Shown here: piece after piece, positions 1 through 6,168 of the stretch
Position numbering within the stretch: position 1 is the first letter of the stretch
Layout: each line of letters starts with the position of its first letter
Made by a program: the position numbers and the translations under genes
Notes under the pieces: model-generated
The model's input: the letters and a program-made list of their open reading frames with translations, nothing else
What the model was told of the DNA's origin: nothing
Databases searched by the model: none
Assembly (NCBI GenBank): GCA_002372775.1
Contig: DFIJ01000137.1
Coordinates: 1,683 to 27,218, forward strand
Length of the DNA: 25,536 nt
Source: Christensenella sp. UBA3700
Lineage (GTDB): Bacteria > Bacillota > Clostridia > Christensenellales > UBA3700
Direction: 5' to 3'

Positions 1-210
1 GCATTAATAGGTTCTTATGTAAATTTAGAATATCCACTTCCAAGCGGAATTAAAGCAAAATTTTTAAATGATCAAATAACATATTTAGGAACACAACTTG
101 AAAGTGATAAATTCTGCTATGGTGTTGTTGCCAATGCAGATTATATCTTAGTATGTACATACGAAGAGGGAGGTAAGAATCCTAATTTGTTATTATTTAA
201 AAAGAGATAA
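1..210 (+). CDS. 3' end of an unrecognised protein gene (partial)
   Basis: An open frame runs from the first base to a TAA at 208-210, giving the last 69 residues of a protein whose start lies outside the window. The visible part is mixed hydrophobic and polar (it begins ALIGSYVNLEYPL and ends LLLFKKR) with no motif I recognise. A good intrinsic terminator follows at 245-280, which supports a real gene end here. Codon use resembles the neighbouring AT-rich genes. Function unknown. Confidence 0.6.
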   Translation, partial: ALIGSYVNLEYPLPSGIKAKFLNDQITYLGTQLESDKFCYGVVANADYILVCTYEEGGKNPNLLLFKKR

Positions 211-244
211 GAATTATTTCCAAACAATTAGCTAGTCCTAAGCC

Positions 245-280
245 AAGTCAAGTCAGGTTTAATGCTTGACTTATTTTGTT
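245..280 (+). terminator. Rho-independent terminator after the partial gene
   Basis: AAGTCAAG (245-252) pairs perfectly with CTTGACTT (265-272) around a 12-nt loop and is followed by ATTTTGTT. It ends the upstream partial gene before the HEPN/MNT promoter. Confidence 0.7.
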
Positions 281-306
281 ACATCGGATTTGCTTTGTTT
301 GCAATG

Positions 307-376
307 TTAAATCGCAATTATTGCAATTATTTGTAATATTAAATCGCAATTATTGCGAATTTCTATTGCGAATTCT
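307..376. repeat. Direct and inverted repeats over the HEPN/MNT promoter (likely operator)
   Basis: TTAAATCGCAATTATTGC occurs twice, at 307-324 and 339-356, exactly 32 bp apart. The second copy contains the perfect inverted repeat CGCAAT-T-ATTGCG (345-357). TATTGCGAATTTC (351-363) is then echoed by TATTGCGAATTC (365-376). The last copy overlaps the -35 box of the promoter at 366-395. Such phased sites over a promoter suit binding by the Xre-type HTH encoded immediately downstream; that assignment is inference. Confidence 0.6.
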
Positions 377-395
377 GTAGAATGTTTGATATAAT
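366..395 (+). promoter_or_regulatory. Promoter of the HEPN/MNT pair
   Basis: TTGCGA (366-371), an 18-bp spacer and TATAAT (390-395), with an extended -10 TG at 387-388. The -35 lies inside the repeat array, so a protein bound there would block transcription. The ribosome binding site AAGGAGAG follows at 402-409, a few bases before the ATG at 413. Confidence 0.7.
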
Positions 396-412
396 ACAGA
401 CAAGGAGAGATT

Positions 413-883
413 ATGACGCTTAAAGAATTAAGAAAATCAAAAGGTCTTACTCAAAAGCAGGCGGCAAAGTACGTAGGTGTTCCTGAAAGGACGTATTTTA
501 ATTTTGAAAATGATCCTTTAAAGCAAACTTCTATAAAGTACAAATATATTTTAGAAACGTTGTATAAGTACGGATATGTCGATGAAGAAAACGGAGTATT
601 GAGTATTGATAAGATTAGAAAAGTTTGTGTAAACGTATTTAAAAAATATAAAGTCGTTTATTGTTATTTGTTTGGCTCTTATGCAAAGGGAAAGGCAACG
701 GGAAAAAGCGACGTAGATCTTTTTGTGTATACAGAGGAAACAGGCTTGAGATTCTACGGAATGGTTGAGGAATTGAGAACAACTCTTAATAAAAAAGTCG
801 ATGTACTTAATCAAAAGCAAATAGAGAATAATTTTATCTTAACGAGCGAAATATTAAAGGACGGAATAAAGATATATGGATAA
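413..883 (+). CDS. Xre-HTH fused to MNT-type nucleotidyltransferase (MntA-like antitoxin)
   Basis: The 156-residue protein has two parts. Residues 1-55 form an Xre/Cro-type helix-turn-helix (KGLTQKQAAKYVGVPERTYFNFE). Residues 65-156 form a minimal nucleotidyltransferase of the polymerase-beta fold, with the GSx10DxD signature G88-S89...D100-V-D102 and a likely third metal-binding Asp at D130 (KKVDVL). In characterised HepT/MntA systems the MNT partner adds AMP to a tyrosine of the HEPN toxin and neutralises it. The next gene is a HEPN protein overlapping by 8 nt, the expected partner. Most MntA proteins lack the HTH, so this fusion probably also represses its own promoter, whose -35 lies in a repeat array. 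The start follows a strong AAGGAGAG site. Confidence 0.85.
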   Translation: MTLKELRKSKGLTQKQAAKYVGVPERTYFNFENDPLKQTSIKYKYILETLYKYGYVDEENGVLSIDKIRKVCVNVFKKYKVVYCYLFGSYAKGKATGKSDVDLFVYTEETGLRFYGMVEELRTTLNKKVDVLNQKQIENNFILTSEILKDGIKIYG

Positions 884-1214
884 CGTGAAAGATGATAGTT
901 ATTATGTAAGAAAGATCCTGACGGATATTAGCTATTTGATGTCAAAAACAGAGGGTATAGAATTGGATGAATTGGAATCTGACGAAACATTATGCGATTC
1001 CGTGTTGTTCCGTCTAATTCAGATTGCTGAAAATGCTAAATATTTAACTGCTAGATTTAAATCCGAACATGATGAGATTCCTTGGCAAGCTATTGTTGGA
1101 ATGCGAAACAGAATTGTTCACGAATACGGCGACGTAGAATTTGATATTGTATATGACACAGTTACAAAGGATATTCCGGAATTATATGAAATGTTAGAGC
1201 AAATACAATTTTGA
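876..1214 (+). CDS. HEPN (DUF86) domain protein, HepT-like toxin
   Basis: The 112-residue, largely helical protein ends in the HEPN active-site motif Rx4HxY (R77-NRIV-H82-E-Y84), the ribonuclease motif of HEPN toxins. Y84 corresponds to the tyrosine AMPylated by MntA in characterised systems. The ATG (876) overlaps the stop of the MNT gene (ATGGATAA), so the two are translationally coupled in antitoxin-then-toxin order. A weak AAAGGA lies about 14 nt upstream. All key residues are present, so the toxin looks intact. A terminator follows at 1226. Family assignment is firm; toxicity in this organism is inferred. Confidence 0.85.
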   Translation: MDNVKDDSYYVRKILTDISYLMSKTEGIELDELESDETLCDSVLFRLIQIAENAKYLTARFKSEHDEIPWQAIVGMRNRIVHEYGDVEFDIVYDTVTKDIPELYEMLEQIQF

Positions 1215-1225
1215 TTCAAATGATT

Positions 1226-1252
1226 AACTTCCTTTTTATAGGAAGTTTTTTA
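1226..1252 (+). terminator. Terminator after the HEPN gene
   Basis: AACTTCC (1226-1232) pairs with GGAAGTT (1241-1247) around an 8-nt loop and runs into TTTTTATT. It separates the toxin-antitoxin pair from the following membrane protein gene. Confidence 0.75.
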
Positions 1253-1288
1253 TTATTTGATATGTGTCTTTTTTACTTGTTTTTCATA

Positions 1289-1297
1289 TGTTATACT
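1289..1297 (+). promoter_or_regulatory. Extended -10 promoter of the Nudix-like membrane protein gene
   Basis: TGTTATACT (TG at 1289-1290, -10 at 1292-1297) lies 32 nt before the ATG; no good -35 is visible. AGGGAGA (1319-1325) is the ribosome binding site. The gene therefore has its own promoter and need not depend on the HEPN/MNT pair. Confidence 0.55.
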
Positions 1298-1329
1298 GAA
1301 TATAGTTTAAATATTTTTAGGGAGATTTT

Positions 1330-2790
1330 ATGAAAGATAGTATTGTTTTTGTTTTTGGTACAGTTCCTCTAATAATTCTTATAGCATTAGCTATTCTTAC
1401 ATTTTTTGTAGAAGGAAAAAAGAACTGGGATGTTTTAAAGAAATTATACGAAGATATAAAGAATTGTTGTAAATATAAAATATTTAGGTATTTCCATAAC
1501 AAGAAATTAGAGAAATATAACAAGACAGTAAGCACAAAAGATTATTTAGAATGGCAATATAAGGTTTTAAATAAGATTTATAAACCTATTATAGATGATT
1601 TTAACAAAAGATATGAAGATGACCCTCGTAAAATTAAATGTAATGAGGCTGGATTAAAAGACTTTAAATATAAATATGAAGCATTGTGCTTTAATACTCC
1701 TGATTTAGATATTAAGCCACCATTTAAAGAATTATTTAACAAGGAAGATGTTGATTATAATTCGTTTGATAAGAAAAGATTAAAAGAAATAAAGAAAGGC
1801 GCAGATAAGGATCAAAGAGCATATTATAGACTGGTTAAATCAAAAATTCATTATCCATACAATCTTGGATATATGCTAGAGAGTATTAATTATCAGAAGG
1901 ATTTTTATATTAAGGCTAGAACCGGTGTTTATCTTCAAAATGTCTATGAATCAAATATTCTTGAATATGAACTTTATAAATTATACAAGAATAAAAAGTT
2001 TAACAAGAATCTTGAAAACAAGGACGTTGATCACATACTAGGTTTATTGCCTCAAAGAAATAAAATACACGAAGCCGCTAAAGATAGTGGAGCAGATATC
2101 TTCTCAAGTGGTGTGGGACGTAATTCTCTTTTAAGCGTTTCTATGATGGTTCTTTGTAAGAATAGAAGTGGTAGTTATGATGCTTTACGTATCAGAAGAA
2201 GTGCTGATGTTGATGCTAAAGCTGGTTTTATTCAATTTGTTCCATCAGGTGGGTTTAGTTCTTTAGATGCAGGATTAGATTTTGATTCGCAATACGCAAA
2301 TGCTTCAATAACAAAGGGCTTACTTAGAGAGTTTTTAGAAGAATGTTTTGGTGAGAAAGATTATTCTGGTGTTATTAATCACTCTCCGGAAGATGTATAC
2401 AATCATGAAGTATTTAAATCTATAGATATAAGTAATAGTATACACTTTGTTGGTACCGCTTTAAGCCTTGTTAGTTTACGTCATGAAATGTGCTTTTTGA
2501 TGATTATTGATGATGAGAATGTTACAAATAAAATGAAGGCTAATGAAGAGAGTGATAATACACTTCATTACATCGATGTAGAACAATTAGAGAAGAAAGA
2601 GTATTGGATGCAGTATTCTGATGATGATAATAATATGGACGATATTTATATGCTTAATGCTACAAGTGCTGCGCTATGGCAACTTGTCAGAGAATCTGGA
2701 GTATATGCTGAATTGAAAAAAAAGATAGAACAGAATAAGAAAGAGATAGAAGATAATAAGGAAAAGAAGATTGAAGAGAGTAAGAAATAA
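1330..2790 (+). CDS. Membrane-anchored protein with a diverged Nudix-like domain
   Basis: This 486-residue protein has one N-terminal membrane segment (about 6-27) followed by lysines, which suggests the rest is cytoplasmic. Residues 30-250 are lysine-, tyrosine- and aspartate-rich and look helical; I recognise no family there. Residues 265-395 resemble a Nudix fold: a strand ending in FVPSGGF (303-309), then REFLEECFG (333-341), which fits the RExxEExG half of the Nudix box, with E334, E337 and E338 present. The spacing from the glycine pair to the RE is about 11 residues longer than canonical, and the upstream Nudix glutamate is not at its usual place, so hydrolase activity is uncertain; it may only bind a nucleotide. 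The C-terminus (461-486) is a charged, coiled-coil-like tail. It lies just after a HEPN/MNT pair, so a defence or signalling role is possible but unproven. Confidence 0.6.
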   Translation: MKDSIVFVFGTVPLIILIALAILTFFVEGKKNWDVLKKLYEDIKNCCKYKIFRYFHNKKLEKYNKTVSTKDYLEWQYKVLNKIYKPIIDDFNKRYEDDPRKIKCNEAGLKDFKYKYEALCFNTPDLDIKPPFKELFNKEDVDYNSFDKKRLKEIKKGADKDQRAYYRLVKSKIHYPYNLGYMLESINYQKDFYIKARTGVYLQNVYESNILEYELYKLYKNKKFNKNLENKDVDHILGLLPQRNKIHEAAKDSGADIFSSGVGRNSLLSVSMMVLCKNRSGSYDALRIRRSADVDAKAGFIQFVPSGGFSSLDAGLDFDSQYANASITKGLLREFLEECFGEKDYSGVINHSPEDVYNHEVFKSIDISNSIHFVGTALSLVSLRHEMCFLMIIDDENVTNKMKANEESDNTLHYIDVEQLEKKEYWMQYSDDDNNMDDIYMLNATSAALWQLVRESGVYAELKKKIEQNKKEIEDNKEKKIEESKK

Positions 2791-2796
2791 GAATAT

Positions 2797-2834
2797 ATAG
2801 TTCGCAAAGATAGTAAATAGTCATTGCGAACTAT
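2797..2834 (+). terminator. Inverted repeat after the Nudix-like gene (possible terminator)
   Basis: ATAGTTCGCAA (2797-2807) pairs perfectly with TTGCGAACTAT (2824-2834) around 16 nt. The tail is TATATTTAT rather than a clean T-run, so termination is plausible but not certain. The arm contains ATTGCGAA, the same word repeated upstream of the HEPN/MNT promoter. Confidence 0.5.
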
Positions 2835-2865
2835 TATATTTATGCATATTTAATGAATATATTCT

Positions 2866-2903
2866 TTATCGATACTTAATTTATCGATTTTACAATTATC
2901 GAT
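2866..2903. repeat. Three TTATCGAT boxes at exact 15-bp spacing before nfnA
   Basis: TTATCGAT occurs at 2866-2873, 2881-2888 and 2896-2903, a strict 15-bp period, ending at the -35 region of the nfnA promoter. Each box contains the palindrome ATCGAT. This looks like a multi-copy regulator site; the regulator is unknown and the motif is not the published Rex consensus. Confidence 0.65.
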
Positions 2904-2923
2904 ATACCAATAGTAGCTATTTG

Positions 2924-2932
2924 TGTTACAAT
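2924..2932 (+). promoter_or_regulatory. Extended -10 promoter of nfnAB-rex
   Basis: TGTTACAAT (TG at 2924-2925, -10 at 2927-2932) with no clear -35, just downstream of the TTATCGAT boxes. The implied leader is about 70 nt and contains an AT-rich palindrome (TATATAAA-TTTA-TTTATATA). AAGGAGA at 2997-3003 is the ribosome binding site. Confidence 0.55.
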
Positions 2933-3008
2933 ATTTTTATGCATTTATATAAATTTATTTATATAGGTGCCTTTTTAGCGATAAATTAATTTTTATAAGG
3001 AGAACAAT

Positions 3009-3857
3009 ATGTATAAGATTGTTAGAAAGAAAGTTCTAAATCCAACAGTTGTACAAATGGAAATTGAAGCACCACTAGTTGCTGCTAAAGCTCTACCTGG
3101 TCAATTTATCATTTTACGTGTTGATGAAGAAGGTGAGAGAATTCCTTTAACAGTTGCTGGTACAAACAAGGAAGATGGTACAGTTAAGATTATTTTCCAA
3201 ATCGTTGGTGGTACAACAGAAAAGCTTCAACATAAAGAAGCTGGAGAATACATTCAAGATTTCGTAGGACCTCTAGGTCAAGCTACAAGAACTGAAGGTA
3301 TTAAGAAAGTTTGTATCGTAGGTGGTGGCGTAGGTTGTGCTATTGCTATGCCTGTAGCTCAAGAATTCCATAGACTTGGCGCAGAAGTTACAAGTATTAT
3401 CGGTTTCAGAAATAAAGATTTATTAATTCTTGAAGATGAATTCAGAGCTTGTTCTAACAAATTACATGTAATGACAGATGATGGATCATACGCTAGACAA
3501 GGTAATGTAACAGTTCCTCTAAAGGAAATGTTAGATGCTGGTGAAAAGTTTGATGAGATCATCACAATTGGACCACTTATTATGATGAAATTCGTAGTAT
3601 TAACTGCTAAGGAATATGGTGTTCCTGTTACTGTTTCTATGAACCCAATTATGATTGATGGTACAGGTATGTGCGGTGGATGTAGATTAACACTTAACCA
3701 AGATGGTAAGAAGGTTACTAAGTTCGCTTGTGTAGATGGTCCAGATTTCAACGGATATGAAGTAGATTTCGACGAAGCTATGTCTCGTGGTAGAACATAT
3801 TTCGATTTCGAACGTCATGCTTACGAAGAAGCATGCAACCTATTCAAGAAGGCTTAA
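3009..3857 (+). CDS. nfnA: NfnA: FAD/NAD-binding subunit of NADH-dependent ferredoxin:NADP+ oxidoreductase
   Basis: The 282-residue protein belongs to the sulfide/dihydroorotate dehydrogenase-like FAD/NAD-binding family. Residues 1-95 form the FAD-binding barrel, including RIPLTVAG (44-51). Residues 98-200 form the NAD-binding fold, with VGGGVGCA (104-111). The C-terminal MIDGTGMCGGC plus FAC carries C222, C225 and C241; D217 is the probable fourth ligand of the [2Fe-2S] cluster, as reported for Thermotoga NfnA. With NfnB it forms the electron-bifurcating complex that couples reduced ferredoxin plus NADH to NADP+ reduction. nfnB follows after a 13-nt gap and rex after that, a sensible redox operon. 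Homologous subunits serve dihydroorotate and sulfide dehydrogenases, but pairing with nfnB decides the call. Confidence 0.9.
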   Translation: MYKIVRKKVLNPTVVQMEIEAPLVAAKALPGQFIILRVDEEGERIPLTVAGTNKEDGTVKIIFQIVGGTTEKLQHKEAGEYIQDFVGPLGQATRTEGIKKVCIVGGGVGCAIAMPVAQEFHRLGAEVTSIIGFRNKDLLILEDEFRACSNKLHVMTDDGSYARQGNVTVPLKEMLDAGEKFDEIITIGPLIMMKFVVLTAKEYGVPVTVSMNPIMIDGTGMCGGCRLTLNQDGKKVTKFACVDGPDFNGYEVDFDEAMSRGRTYFDFERHAYEEACNLFKKA

Positions 3858-3870
3858 GGAGGAAACTAAG

Positions 3871-5280
3871 ATGGCTATAAATCCAAAGAAACATGAAATG
3901 CCTACACAAGAACCTCAAGTTAGAGCTCATAACTTTAAGGAAGTTGCTTTAGGTTACACAGAAGATATTGCTTTTGAAGAAGCTACACGTTGTTTAAATT
4001 GTAAAAATAGACCTTGTGTACAAGGTTGTCCAGTAAATATTGCTATCCCTGATTTCATTTCAAAGATGAAAGAAAAAGATTGGGAAGGCGCTTATCAAGT
4101 TATTTCTCAAACTTCATCACTTCCTGCAGTTTGCGGTCGTGTATGTCCACAAGAAAGCCAATGCGAAAGCAAATGTACATTAGGTATTAAGTTTGAACCA
4201 GTTGGTATTGGTAGACTTGAAAGATTCGTTGCAGATTGGCATAATGCTCATTCTGACGGCCCTACAGAAATCCCAGCTCCAAATGGCCATAAGGTAGCAG
4301 TTGTTGGTTCTGGTCCATCAGGATTAACATGTGCTGGTGACTTAGCTAAGAAGGGATACAAAGTTTCTATCTTTGAAGCTTTACATACAGCAGGCGGTGT
4401 TCTTGTTTATGGTATTCCTGAATTCAGATTACCAAAGACTATCGTTGCTAAGGAAGTTGAAGGATTAAAGAAGTTAGGCGTAGACGTTGAAACAAACGTT
4501 GTAATAGGTAAAACATTAACAGTTGACGAATTATTCGAAAAGGGATATGAAGCTGTATTTATCGGTTCTGGTGCAGGACTTCCAAACTTTATGAATATTC
4601 CTGGTGAATCATACAAGGGTGTTTATTCAGCAAATGAATTCTTAACAAGAAGTAATTTAATGAAGGCATATAAAGAAGATTCAGCTACTCCTATTATGAA
4701 GGGTGGTAAAGTTGCAGTTGTTGGTGGCGGTAACGTTGCTATGGACGCTGCAAGAACAGCTCTTCGTTTAGGCGCAGAAAAGGTATACATTGTATATCGT
4801 CGTTCAATGGAAGAACTTCCAGCTAGAAAGGAAGAAGTTGAACACGCTATGGAAGAAGGAATCGATTTCCAATTATTAAGAAATCCAGTTGAAATCTTAG
4901 GCTTCAATAATCCTGAAGATAAGAGAGATCCAAGAAATGGATTTGTTACAGGAATGAAGGTTCAAAAGATGGAACTTGGCGAACCAGATGCTAAGGGTAG
5001 AAGAAGACCAGTTGCTATTGAAGGATCGGAATATGAATTAGATGTTAATGTAGTTATCATGGCTATTGGTACATCACCAAACCCACTTATCAAGAATACT
5101 ACTCCTGGTCTAGATATTAACAACCATGGTGGTATTATCGTAACAGAAGGCGGATTAACATCTCGTGAAGCTGTATATGCTGGTGGCGATGCTGTTACTG
5201 GTGCTGCTACTGTTATTTCAGCTATGGGTGCTGGTAAGACTGCTGCTAAGGCAATTGATGAATATTTAAGTAACAAATAA
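3871..5280 (+). CDS. nfnB: NfnB: NADPH-binding Fe-S flavoprotein subunit (GltD/GltA family)
   Basis: A 469-residue protein of the glutamate synthase small-subunit family. The N-terminus carries two ferredoxin-like cysteine sets, C41-x2-C44-x4-C49-x3-C53 and C88, C92, C98, C102, for [4Fe-4S] clusters. VGSGPSGL (145-152) binds FAD, VVGGGNVAMDAA (283-294) binds NADPH, and GGDAVTGAATVISAMGAGK near the C-terminus closes the FAD site. The start at 3871 follows AAGGAGG (3856-3862), eight bases away; a longer in-frame extension to 3787 would overlap nfnA and lacks such a site. No large glutamate synthase subunit is adjacent, whereas nfnA is, so this is NfnB rather than GltD. These proteins are often annotated gltA. 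Confidence 0.9.
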   Translation: MAINPKKHEMPTQEPQVRAHNFKEVALGYTEDIAFEEATRCLNCKNRPCVQGCPVNIAIPDFISKMKEKDWEGAYQVISQTSSLPAVCGRVCPQESQCESKCTLGIKFEPVGIGRLERFVADWHNAHSDGPTEIPAPNGHKVAVVGSGPSGLTCAGDLAKKGYKVSIFEALHTAGGVLVYGIPEFRLPKTIVAKEVEGLKKLGVDVETNVVIGKTLTVDELFEKGYEAVFIGSGAGLPNFMNIPGESYKGVYSANEFLTRSNLMKAYKEDSATPIMKGGKVAVVGGGNVAMDAARTALRLGAEKVYIVYRRSMEELPARKEEVEHAMEEGIDFQLLRNPVEILGFNNPEDKRDPRNGFVTGMKVQKMELGEPDAKGRRRPVAIEGSEYELDVNVVIMAIGTSPNPLIKNTTPGLDINNHGGIIVTEGGLTSREAVYAGGDAVTGAATVISAMGAGKTAAKAIDEYLSNK

Positions 5281-5302
5281 AAGATATTAGTAAAGGGAGA
5301 GT

Positions 5303-5920
5303 ATGGCAACACAAATAATGAAAGCAACTTTAGGTAGATTACCAAGATATTTAAAATATCTTAAGTCTATCGAAGATGAAATGCCTACTATATCTGCGAC
5401 AACAATCTCAAAGGCATTAGAACTTGGTGAGGTTCAAGTTAGAAAAGATTTAAGCGCAGTTAGTGGTAAGGGTAAACCTAAGGTTGGTTATAATACTAAA
5501 GAGTTGATTTCAATGCTTGAAGAAACATTAGGCGTTGATAAGATTAATTCTGCAGTAATTGTTGGTGCAGGTAGATTAGGAAGAGCTTTATTAAACTACT
5601 CTGGATTTGAAAAGTATGGTCTTCAAATCGTTGCAGCATTTGATTCTCAAATAGAAAAGGAAGAAAGTGTGGGAGACAAGAAGATTATGCCTATGAGCAA
5701 GTTTAAGGAGTTCTGTCTATTAAATAATATTAGATTGGGTATTATTACAGTTCCTAAGTTTGCAGCTCAAGAAGTATGCGATAAAATGCTTCAAAGCGGA
5801 ATAGAAGCAATTTGGAATTTCGCTCCAACTGCATTAATCGTTCCAAATCATATTGTTTTGCAACAAGAAAATCTTGCTTTATCTCTTGCTTATTTAAATT
5901 ATCAATTAAATAATAAATAA
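5303..5920 (+). CDS. rex: Redox-sensing transcriptional repressor Rex
   Basis: A 205-residue Rex of normal length. Residues 1-75 form the winged helix, with the recognition segment VQVRKDLSAVSGKGKPKVGY (45-64). Residues 82-205 form the NADH-binding Rossmann domain (VGAGRLGRALLNY, 87-99), followed by AAFDS and a C-terminal helix for domain swapping. Rex releases DNA when NADH/NAD+ rises and normally controls fermentation and redox genes. It follows nfnB by 22 nt with AAAGGGAGAG as ribosome site, so it is probably co-transcribed with the NfnAB complex, which itself interconverts NADH and NADPH. The pfl genes and a Rex-like palindrome (11416-11435) lie nearby. Confidence 0.95.
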   Translation: MATQIMKATLGRLPRYLKYLKSIEDEMPTISATTISKALELGEVQVRKDLSAVSGKGKPKVGYNTKELISMLEETLGVDKINSAVIVGAGRLGRALLNYSGFEKYGLQIVAAFDSQIEKEESVGDKKIMPMSKFKEFCLLNNIRLGIITVPKFAAQEVCDKMLQSGIEAIWNFAPTALIVPNHIVLQQENLALSLAYLNYQLNNK

Positions 5921-5940
5921 AAAATATTATCGTACAATTG

Positions 5941-5979
5941 ACGCAGATCTCTAAAAATGGGGTCTGCGTTTTTGTTTTT
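5941..5979 (+). terminator. Terminator of the nfnAB-rex operon
   Basis: ACGCAGATC (5941-5949) pairs with GGTCTGCGT (5961-5969; one G-T pair), followed by TTTTTGTTTTT. Confidence 0.85.
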
Positions 5980-6007
5980 ATGAATTCTTCCAAATGCGGT
6001 TAAATGC

Positions 6008-6036
6008 TTGACATATAGGATATATGAGGCTATCCT
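6008..6036 (+). promoter_or_regulatory. Promoter of the mgtE leader
   Basis: A perfect TTGACA (6008-6013), a 17-bp spacer and TATCCT (6031-6036). The inverted repeat AGGATA (6017-6022)/TATCCT (6031-6036) lies within the spacer and -10 and could be an operator. Transcription should begin near 6043, leaving a leader of about 125 nt before mgtE. Confidence 0.65.
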
Positions 6037-6060
6037 TTAAGTGAAAAAAATCAAGGAGGT

Positions 6061-6119
6061 ACGAGTCAGATGGATAATCCGCGAAGTAGATTAGGAATCG
6101 TATTAATGGCTCGTGCTTT
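6061..6119 (+). promoter_or_regulatory. Attenuator-like hairpin in the mgtE leader
   Basis: ACGAGTCA (6061-6068) pairs with TGGCTCGT (6107-6114; one G-T pair) and is followed by GCTTTTTAATATT. The loop can form an inner hairpin, TAATC/GATTA. The left arm sits between the leader's ribosome binding site and its ATG, and the right arm overlaps leader codons 13-15, so ribosomes on the leader would prevent the hairpin. GAGTC of the left arm could instead pair with GACTC at 6154-6158, near the mgtE start. The hairpin is visible; its function as a regulated terminator is inferred. Confidence 0.5.
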
Positions 6120-6123
6120 TTAA
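6070..6123 (+). CDS. Putative 17-residue leader peptide upstream of mgtE
   Basis: AAGGAGG (6053-6059) is followed 10 nt later by ATG and 17 codons (MDNPRSRLGIVLMARAF), ending with TAA at 6121-6123. This is the best ribosome binding site in the leader; the mgtE ATG at 6169 has none worth the name. The leader ORF is in the same frame as mgtE, separated by the TAA and 15 sense codons. Leader peptides control Mg2+ transporter genes in enterobacteria (mgtL, upstream of mgtA), and an N-terminal Asp/Pro-containing stretch is a known trigger of ribosome destabilisation in low Mg2+. Whether the same applies here is a hypothesis. I recognise no M-box. Confidence 0.55.
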   Translation: MDNPRSRLGIVLMARAF

Positions 6124-6168
6124 TATTATTCCTTTATTTACATTAATTATTTAGACTCATTCAAGATA

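Noticed and set aside
413..2790. Prophage or transposon origin for the left block
   Set aside because: No integrase, transposase, phage genes, tRNA or clear target duplication is visible; only the ATTGCGAA repeats hint at boundaries.
2920..2966. Rex operator in front of nfnA
   Set aside because: TTGTGTTACAA and the TATATAAA-TTTA-TTTATATA palindrome do not match TTGTTAAnnnnTTAACAA; the second is simple AT-rich symmetry.
3787..3870. N-terminal extension of nfnB to an ATG at 3787
   Set aside because: It lies wholly within the nfnA end, in another frame, while the ATG at 3871 has a perfect AAGGAGG site and gives the usual family N-terminus.
6040..6168. M-box Mg2+ riboswitch before mgtE
   Set aside because: Only a short TGAGGCT word recalls the M-box, and it lies in the promoter spacer. 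The leader is too short and lacks the rest of the conserved core.
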